Origin: Alphaproteobacteria bacterium
GTDB taxonomy: Bacteria; Pseudomonadota; Alphaproteobacteria; Rhodobacterales; Rhodobacteraceae
Length of the DNA: 64,000 nucleotides
NCBI GenBank assembly: GCA_030424865.1
Contig: JAUHVR010000005.1
Span: forward strand, 1-64,000
Direction: 5' to 3'
The translations under genes and the position numbers were made by a program. Below, piece by piece: positions 58,741 to 64,000 of the stretch. Under the pieces are notes generated by a model. It had not been told where the DNA came from. It saw only the letters and a list, made by a program, of their open reading frames with translations, and did no database searches. Within the stretch, counting starts at the first letter, position 1; the number at the start of each line of letters is the position of its first letter.

Positions 58741-58787
58741 GCAAATGGCATTTTTCCGGGCCCTGACGCGAGCAAAACGCCATTTGC
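58741..58787. promoter_or_regulatory. Inverted repeat GCAAATGGC / GCCATTTGC upstream of the hydroxylase gene
   Basis: Perfect 9-bp arms at 58741-58749 and 58779-58787, 29 bases apart, 76-122 bp before the start of the sterol-desaturase-family gene. Could be a pair of half-sites for a dimeric regulator. No other feature in this 186-bp gap. Confidence 0.4.
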
Positions 58788-58851
58788 GACATGGGGCATG
58801 TCTGGGGGGCGAAGGGCTGCCGCGCTGGCCCGGAAGCCTCCTGCAGGACAC

Positions 58852-59751
58852 TCAGCCGACCTGCGCAATCGGCTCCAGTTCTTCATGCAGCCAGTTGCCA
58901 AAGGCGCGCGACGCGGGGGTGGATTGATGATCTGGCGGCGCTGTCAGGAAATACGCCTCGCTCAGCGGCGGGCAGTGATCGAAGGGGCGGACAACGGCGC
59001 CACTGCTCAGCAGGTCGCCGGCAAGCGTGTCGTGGATCATCGTGATCCCTGCGCCGTGCAAGACGGCCTGCACAGCGATGACAAAGGTCGACGCCAAGGT
59101 CACCTCACCCTCTTTCGCAAAAGGCTGTCCCTGCGATTTGAACCAGGTGCCCCAAGACCCGGTCATGCCCGCACAATCAAGCAGAACGGCGGTTTCCAGA
59201 TCAAAGCGGCCATCCTGATAGGACGGCGCGCAGACCGGAAAGAACCGTTCCTGCGTCAGTTGTTGCGCGGCGGCCGACATGTCGTCGGGACGCCCGAACC
59301 GGACCTCCATCTGCGCATTGGCCGCCTGCCGTTCGGGATCCCAGATCGGGGTGACGATGTTCAGCACCATCCAGGGATAGGCCGCATAAAGCCGCCTGAG
59401 GCGCGGCGCGAGCCACAGGACCGAAAAGGCCATGTTGCAGTGAAGCGTCAGGTTGCGCCCCCTGTCGCCCCCGGTGAAAGCCCGGGTGCCACTGGCCAGC
59501 ATGTTGAACGCCTCCCGCACAACCGGCAGGTAATTTGCCCCGGCCTCGGTCAGCTCGATGGCACGTGTCTTGCGAAGAAAGAGATCACGACCAAGAAAGG
59601 ATTCGAGGCTGCGGACGTGCTGGCTGATGGCCGACTGTGTCAGGTTCAGTTCATGCGCCGCCAAGGTGAACGACAGGTGCCGCGCGCTGGCTTCGAAAGC
59701 GCGCAGCCAATTCAAAGGAGGCAACCCGTCTGTCTGCATTCGATGCAACAC
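58852..59751 (-). CDS. LysR-family regulator (GcvA type)
   Basis: 295-299 residues; the start is either 59751 or the ATG at 59739 (MQTDGLPPLNWLRAFEA). GcvA-type N-terminus LPPLNWLRAFEASARHLSFT, recognition helix LTQSAISQHVRSLE, then the effector domain with FSVLWLAPRL and FFPVCAPSY. Divergent from the aldolase/desaturase operon beginning at 59853; the 101-bp region between contains two ATGCAT palindromes and a CTAAT element at about 59755-59776, similar to sites used by GcvA-type regulators. Probably controls that operon. Confidence 0.88.
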   Translation of the reverse strand: MLHRMQTDGLPPLNWLRAFEASARHLSFTLAAHELNLTQSAISQHVRSLESFLGRDLFLRKTRAIELTEAGANYLPVVREAFNMLASGTRAFTGGDRGRNLTLHCNMAFSVLWLAPRLRRLYAAYPWMVLNIVTPIWDPERQAANAQMEVRFGRPDDMSAAAQQLTQERFFPVCAPSYQDGRFDLETAVLLDCAGMTGSWGTWFKSQGQPFAKEGEVTLASTFVIAVQAVLHGAGITMIHDTLAGDLLSSGAVVRPFDHCPPLSEAYFLTAPPDHQSTPASRAFGNWLHEELEPIAQVG

Positions 59752-59852
59752 CCATGCATAAGTTGGACTAATGCATTACCCCCGAATCCATCGTTTGTCA
59801 GCCGACTTGATGGTTCGCTATCTCACATTCAGCACATCGAAGGAGGAGCGAT

Positions 59853-60608
59853 ATGCTGGATGCCCAAAGATCGGCAAACCTGACGCACTGGGAACAGCGC
59901 GTGGACATGGCTGCCGCGTTTCGATGGACGGCACGTCTGAACATGCATGAAGGTGTCGCCAACCACTTCAGTCTGGCCGTGGATGACGCCGGAACCCGGT
60001 TCCTGATGAACCCGAACCAGCGACATTTTGCGCGGATCAGGGCGTCGGACCTGTTGTTGCTGGATGCCTGTGACACCACGACCATGACCCAACCCAACGC
60101 GCCCGATCCAACGGCATGGGGGCTGCATGGCGCGATCCACCGCCTGTGCCCACATGCGCGCTGCGTGATGCATGTGCATTCGGTGCACGCGACGGTTCTG
60201 GCCTGCCTCAAGGACCGCAGCCTGCCGCCCATTGACCAGAACACGGCCACCTTCTTTCGTCGGATCGTGGTCGACACCGATTTTGGCGGTCTTGCCTTCG
60301 AAGAGGAAGGCCTGCGTTGCGCGGGTTTGCTGAGCGATCCCGCAAAAAAGGTCATGGTCATGGGCAACCACGGCGTTCTGGTTATCGGAGACACGGTCGC
60401 GGACACCTTCAACCGGCTCTACTACTTCGAACGCGCCGCCGAGACCTACATCCGTGCGCTGCAGACCGGCCAACCCCTGCGGGTCCTGGACGACGAGATC
60501 GCCGAGAAAACGGCGAAAGAGCTGGAAACCTATCCCGATCAATCCGAACGCCATCTGGCGGAACTCAAGGCCCTCCTCGACGAGGAAGGCTCTGCCTACG
60601 CGAGTTGA
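59853..60608 (+). CDS. Class II aldolase/adducin-family protein B
   Basis: 251 residues, GGAGGAG before the ATG. Fold hallmarks: NMHEGVANHFSLAV near residue 31, MHVHSVHATV with the metal histidines near 110, and GNHGVLVIGD. Adducin-type members without obvious phosphate-binding residues act on oxidised or acidic carbon chains. First gene of the LysR-controlled operon; four bases before the desaturase gene. About the length of protein A at 54667 but clearly diverged. Confidence 0.83.
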   Translation: MLDAQRSANLTHWEQRVDMAAAFRWTARLNMHEGVANHFSLAVDDAGTRFLMNPNQRHFARIRASDLLLLDACDTTTMTQPNAPDPTAWGLHGAIHRLCPHARCVMHVHSVHATVLACLKDRSLPPIDQNTATFFRRIVVDTDFGGLAFEEEGLRCAGLLSDPAKKVMVMGNHGVLVIGDTVADTFNRLYYFERAAETYIRALQTGQPLRVLDDEIAEKTAKELETYPDQSERHLAELKALLDEEGSAYAS

Positions 60609-60611
60609 GCC

Positions 60612-61640
60612 ATGCCTGATTATGTCCCGACCAATGCCGCTTCGTCCGGCGTGACACTCGACAAGAAAACGCTCAAGACCATCGCGGCGCGGTCCGACCG
60701 GCCCGGCCTGCTGTGGCTGGGTCAATGGATTGTCTCGCTGATGGTGACCGGCACGCTGGTGATGATGTCCGTAGGGACGCTCTGGATGTGGCCCGCCATG
60801 CTGCTGCACGGCGTCTTTCTGACCGTGCCCGCGTACGCCGCCAGCCATGAAACCGCACATGGCACCGCGTTTCGCACCCGCTGGCTGAACGAAAGCGTTC
60901 TGTGGGTGACATCCCTTCTGTACATGGAAGAGCCCCTGCACCGCCGCTTTACCCATACAAATCATCACACTCACACCTGGCATGTCGGCAAGGACAGCCA
61001 GATGCCGTTTGACACTCCGATGGGATTTGGCGGCTGGCTGGCCGAGGCCACCGGCTTTGCCTTGCTGCGGTTCCACCTAACGGTGTTCGTCAGGCTGGCC
61101 GCCGGACGCTACACCGAAACCATGCGCATGGTCGCCCCCGGCAACGAGTTGCCCAGGATGACGCGCAATGCGCGGATCATGATCTTGATATACGTCGCCG
61201 TGGCGCTTGCACCGCTTGCGGGCATCTGGTGGCCGATCTGGCTGTTCCTGCTGCCGCGGGTCCTGGGTGCACCGGTCATGCTGCTGTTCACGCTGATCCA
61301 GCATGTCGAACTGCAAGAGAATTCGCCCTCGATCCTGGAAAGCACCCGGTCTTTCCGCACAAGCGGGCTGGGGCGGTTCCTGTACATGAACATGAACAAT
61401 CACGTCGAACACCACCTGTACCCACAGGTCCCGTTCCACGCCTTGCCACAACTGGCCGAAGCCGTGCAAGATCAGGTGCCAGAGCCCGACCCCGGTTTCT
61501 TTCGCACCAATTTCGAGGTGTTGATCGTGGTCCTGCGCCGCTCGATGGGGCTGCCGACCAAGGCGCCCAGCATTCGTCAGGCACCGCATATGATCACCGA
61601 CGGCGGGCGGGCGGTCCGCGTCGCACACAGGACAATGTGA
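60612..61640 (+). CDS. Membrane fatty acid desaturase-family di-iron enzyme
   Basis: 342 residues, four or more membrane helices, and three histidine boxes: HETAHG near residue 79, HTNHHTHTWH near 115, and HVEHHLYP near 268, the pattern of acyl-lipid desaturases and related alkane/carotenoid oxygenases. Electrons would come from a ferredoxin, and the Rieske protein encoded two genes downstream is a plausible donor. One base separates its stop from the next start. Substrate is not deducible. Confidence 0.85.
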   Translation: MPDYVPTNAASSGVTLDKKTLKTIAARSDRPGLLWLGQWIVSLMVTGTLVMMSVGTLWMWPAMLLHGVFLTVPAYAASHETAHGTAFRTRWLNESVLWVTSLLYMEEPLHRRFTHTNHHTHTWHVGKDSQMPFDTPMGFGGWLAEATGFALLRFHLTVFVRLAAGRYTETMRMVAPGNELPRMTRNARIMILIYVAVALAPLAGIWWPIWLFLLPRVLGAPVMLLFTLIQHVELQENSPSILESTRSFRTSGLGRFLYMNMNNHVEHHLYPQVPFHALPQLAEAVQDQVPEPDPGFFRTNFEVLIVVLRRSMGLPTKAPSIRQAPHMITDGGRAVRVAHRTM

Positions 61641-61641
61641 C

Positions 61642-62490
61642 ATGAAACGCATCTACGACTTCAGCCGGAACCCGGCCTATCGCAACTATACCGTCGCCGA
61701 CCTCAAGGCCTTGAAAGGGTCCGGGCGCAGGCTGTCGATGTCAAACCCGGCCGACCGCGATCAAATCGTTGCCTGCGTCGAGGCGGGCATCGATCTTTTT
61801 GTCGTCGGCACGGACCAGATGGAAGATGTGCGCGAACTGGCGCCATCGCATTTCACCGGCGCGGGCTCAACCTGGGCGCAGTTCGGATCGGATGATGAAA
61901 TCGTTGCCCATGCCTTTGAAGCCATGCGCCGGGGCGCGGACATGTATTACACCCTGCGGTCCTTTGATGTGATGGAGCGCATGGCCCGCGAAGGCATCCC
62001 GGTGCAAAGCCACATCGGCCTGATCCCGACATTCAGCCACCACTATGGCGGTCTGCGTGCCTTTGGGCGCACGGCGGACGAGGCGATGCAGGTCTGGGAC
62101 ACGCTCAAGCGTATGGAGGACGTGGGCGTCTTCGCCGTCGAGGTCGAATGCCTGGCCGAGGAAATTCTGCTGGCCGTGAACGAAAAGACCTCGGTCGTGA
62201 CCTTTTCGCTTGGGTCGGGCATGGGCGGCGACGCCGTCTTTTCATTTGTGGCAGACGTCTGCGGCGAGGCAAGCGAAGAAGAGAAACCGCCCAAACATGC
62301 GCATGCCTTTGGCAACGTCGGACGCCTGCACAAACAGATCCACGAAGAGCGCGTGGCGGCCCTGGGCGACTTCCACCGCGAGGTTGCACAGGGCAATTTC
62401 CCCTATGCCCCCACCAACATCGGCATGAAGAGCGGCGAGAAGGAAAAGTTCCTTGAGGCGCTCGACAGCTGGACCCCGACCCACACCTAG
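61642..62490 (+). CDS. PanB-like (ketopantoate hydroxymethyltransferase superfamily) TIM-barrel protein
   Basis: 282 residues. Pattern similar to PanB: AGIDLFVVGTD near residue 48 (PanB has a comparable VDMILVGDS segment), VQSHIGLIPTFSH near 115 (GHIGLTPQ in PanB), and VGVFAVEVECLAEEI near 155 (LECVPAEL in PanB). The metal-site Asp pair of PanB is not convincingly conserved. It could be an aldolase or lyase of the phosphoenolpyruvate/pyruvate barrel superfamily. Third gene of the desaturase operon. The assignment is a family-level guess. Confidence 0.5.
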   Translation: MKRIYDFSRNPAYRNYTVADLKALKGSGRRLSMSNPADRDQIVACVEAGIDLFVVGTDQMEDVRELAPSHFTGAGSTWAQFGSDDEIVAHAFEAMRRGADMYYTLRSFDVMERMAREGIPVQSHIGLIPTFSHHYGGLRAFGRTADEAMQVWDTLKRMEDVGVFAVEVECLAEEILLAVNEKTSVVTFSLGSGMGGDAVFSFVADVCGEASEEEKPPKHAHAFGNVGRLHKQIHEERVAALGDFHREVAQGNFPYAPTNIGMKSGEKEKFLEALDSWTPTHT

Positions 62491-62512
62491 GCCCACAGGA
62501 CCGGAACACATC

Positions 62513-62830
62513 ATGAGCCAATGGATCGACGCCTGTTCCCCCGATGACATCGACGACGATGATCTGATCGCCTGGAACCACAACGGCAAACGGATCGCGA
62601 TCTACAACACGGACAAGGGATTTTTTGCCACTGACCTGATGTGCACCCATGAAGAGCAAAGCCTTGAGGACGGTCTGGTCATAGACTGCGTGATCGAGTG
62701 TCCTCTGCATGGCGGGCGCTTTGACATCTGTACGGGCAAAGCCCTGTCGGCGCCGGTGTCCGTCGACCTTGGAACTTACCCGGTCGACGTGCGCGACGGC
62801 CGGATCTGGATCCGGGTCTCAACGGCCTGA
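62513..62830 (+). CDS. Rieske [2Fe-2S] ferredoxin
   Basis: 105 residues from the ATG at 62513. Complete Rieske cluster motif: CTHEEQSL near residue 44 (CxH) and CPLHGGRFD near 63 (CxxH). Soluble, no transmembrane anchor, the size of ferredoxin components of dioxygenases and desaturases. Fourth and last gene of the operon, 22 bases after the PanB-like gene; probably the electron donor of the desaturase. No reductase gene is in the operon. Confidence 0.9.
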   Translation: MSQWIDACSPDDIDDDDLIAWNHNGKRIAIYNTDKGFFATDLMCTHEEQSLEDGLVIDCVIECPLHGGRFDICTGKALSAPVSVDLGTYPVDVRDGRIWIRVSTA

Positions 62831-62856
62831 GCGACACTGTCGGCAACAGCCGGGTA

Positions 62857-63078
62857 TCATCCGGGAACGCAACGACACCGCGCCTCAGAGCAAACACAGG
62901 CCTTGCCCCGGATTGCTTCGGACACTGCGGTGGGCACCACTTTCCCGGTGGCGCGCCCAAACGGCATGATCGACGGCCAGTAGGTGCCATTGCCATTCCA
63001 ATGACACCTCGCGCGTCGTCGCCGTCGCCGTCGGCTCGCGGTCTGCACGACCGCGGCCACGGCCATCACGCGCACCAT
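62857..63078 (-). CDS. Possible small Arg- and Cys-rich protein (doubtful)
   Basis: A 73-residue frame whose ATG overlaps the stop of the sigma-54 activator gene (TGATG). Features: a run of seven Arg, GNGTYWPSIMPFG and a Cys-rich end (ACVCSEARCRC). The overlap could mean coupling, but codon use and the Arg run may simply reflect high GC. Otherwise this 247-bp gap shows nothing. Confidence 0.25.
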   Translation of the reverse strand: MVRVMAVAAVVQTASRRRRRRRARCHWNGNGTYWPSIMPFGRATGKVVPTAVSEAIRGKACVCSEARCRCVPG

Positions 63079-64000
63079 CAGTGCCGTTTGATGTGATATT
63101 GCTTGAGCTTGCGGTATAGCGTCGGGCGCGAGATCCCGAGGGCGGCGGCGACCTTGGTCAAATTGCCGTTCTCGACCTCCATTGTCCGCCGGATCGCCGA
63201 AGCCTCAATACTTTCCAGATCGCCTGACTTGCCGCTGAGGATCGCCTCAAGCGAGTCCTCTTCAACATCGTCGAACCCACCCATGACCTCGGGGGGCAGA
63301 TCCTCGGGTGTCACCACATTTCCGGTGCCGACAAGATAAGCCCGGTGCACCAGATTTCTCAGTTCACGCACGTTGCCCGGCCAGCGATAGTTCATCAGGC
63401 AGGACAGGCTTTCGTCGTTGAAGGTCAGGGGCGCGCGACCCATCTCTTTTGCGAAGTTGGCCGAGAACTTGTCGATCAGGGCGATGACATCTTCGCCCCG
63501 TTCCCGCAGCGGCGGCACCTCGATCGTCACAACCCCGATCCGGTAGAACAGATCGCGGCGGAAGCTGCCCTTCTCGATCTCTTCGCGCAGATCGCGGTTG
63601 GTCATGGCGATGACGCGGACGTCAACCGGCCGACGCTGGCTTTCCCCGATGCGATAGATCGCCCGTTGTTCCAGCGCACGCAGGAAATAGGGCTGCAGTT
63701 CGATCGGCATGTCGCCGATCTCGTCCAGACACAGTACACCGCCGTGGGCCAGTTCGAACTTGCCAGTCCGCCCCCCCTTGGCGGCCCCGGTGAACGCCCC
63801 GTCAACATAGCCGAAAAGCTCGGCGCCAATCAGTTCGCTGGACATCGCCGCACAGTTCACCGGCACATAGGGCGCCTTGTCAGACCCAAGGCGACTGTGG
63901 ATCAGCCGCGCAAAAAGTTCCTTGCCGACACCGGTTTCACCCCGGATCAGGACCGAGACATTGGCCTTGGCCACCCGTTCGGCCAGTTCCATCGCCTCGA
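63078..64000 (-). CDS. Sigma-54-dependent transcriptional activator with Fis-type HTH (5' end outside window)
   Basis: The C-terminal 307 residues are present. AAA+ domain: Walker A GETGVGKE, the sigma-54 contact loop [10 protein letters not shown], Walker [12 protein letters not shown], sensor/R-finger region [17 protein letters not shown], and [13 protein letters not shown]-terminal Fis-like HTH ([22 protein letters not shown]). The frame is open to the window edge, so an N-terminal sensor (GAF or other) lies beyond. AcoR-type regulators of this build control acetoin or aromatic genes, but the sensor is needed to say. Confidence 0.9.
   Translation of the reverse strand, partial: EAMELAERVAKANVSVLIRGETGVGKELFARLIHSRLGSDKAPYVPVNCAAMSSELIGAELFGYVDGAFTGAAKGGRTGKFELAHGGVLCLDEIGDMPIELQPYFLRALEQRAIYRIGESQRRPVDVRVIAMTNRDLREEIEKGSFRRDLFYRIGVVTIEVPPLRERGEDVIALIDKFSANFAKEMGRAPLTFNDESLSCLMNYRWPGNVRELRNLVHRAYLVGTGNVVTPEDLPPEVMGGFDDVEEDSLEAILSGKSGDLESIEASAIRRTMEVENGNLTKVAAALGISRPTLYRKLKQYHIKRH

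Noticed and set aside
62857-63078. Selenocysteine, metal-binding or secreted Cys-rich peptide downstream of the sigma-54 gene
   Set aside because: The Cys motifs are short and there is no signal peptide; kept only as a doubtful gene.
1-64000. CRISPR array or cas genes
   Set aside because: No regularly spaced repeats or Cas-like proteins seen.

Overview
The window is a high-GC chromosome segment typical of the Rhodobacteraceae (roseobacter group): dense single-strand operons with ATGA overlaps, many binding-protein-dependent transporters and accessory catabolic gene sets. The first 5.8 kb differ sharply. They are visibly AT-rich and end at a tyrosine recombinase next to the 3' part of a tRNA-Asn, so this is one end of an integrated genomic island or prophage remnant. 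No replication, rRNA or other core genes are present.

Island (1-5810): the edge of an IS5-type element, a TET/JBP-associated glycosyltransferase (TAGT) whose 5' end was probably cut by that IS, a HEPN-like protein, a phage-like trio of tiny genes led by a ribbon-helix-helix protein, an intergenic stretch rich in inverted repeats (candidate structured RNA), two unknown genes, a small (p)ppGpp-hydrolase-like HD protein and the integrase. One 16-bp palindrome occurs twice. The tRNA-Asn fragment and its terminator mark the right attachment site.

6.0-10.0 kb: a tightly overlapped ltnD-mgsA-otnK-otnC-otnI operon for L-threonate/tetronate breakdown to DHAP, with methylglyoxal synthase, a DHAP-consuming enzyme, embedded in it. 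10.2-17.4 kb: a sugar-type ABC transporter with a cytochrome b561-like membrane protein, a divergent LacI regulator with a GntR-like operator, and an HpcH/HpaI aldolase. 17.6-26.1 kb: a second LacI-controlled operon (tandem operators) with an ABC transporter, a GH32/43-like hydrolase, a 2-hydroxyacid dehydrogenase and a Gfo/Idh/MocA oxidoreductase, probably importing and processing an oligosaccharide or glycoside.

26.2-36.6 kb: an aromatic catabolism unit. A LysR regulator faces maleylacetate reductase, a Liv-type ABC importer, a flavin phenol hydroxylase, an intradiol (hydroxyquinol-type) dioxygenase and a BKACE enzyme. Together they could take an imported phenolic to maleylacetate, 3-oxoadipate and then acetoacetate plus succinyl-CoA.

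36.7-53.4 kb: an XRE-cupin regulator, a Dpp-type peptide ABC transporter, two CocE/NonD hydrolases, an alpha/beta hydrolase and an M81 peptidase in one long unit. A third CocE paralogue and an FMN/Fe-S/FAD N-demethylase-type flavoenzyme are divergent. This looks like uptake and hydrolysis of an unknown ester or amide substrate.

53.4-64 kb: an MFS transporter, a class II aldolase and a gamma-butyrobetaine hydroxylase-like enzyme beside a frameshifted GlxA/CdhR-type AraC regulator; a sterol-desaturase-family hydroxylase; and a LysR-controlled four-gene operon (class II aldolase, three-His-box desaturase, PanB-like protein, Rieske ferredoxin) whose pathway I cannot name. A sigma-54 activator runs off the right edge.

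A recurrent detail: in all four ABC operons a strong hairpin follows the binding-protein gene, and in the dpp operon it is a canonical intrinsic terminator abutting the dppB start codon.
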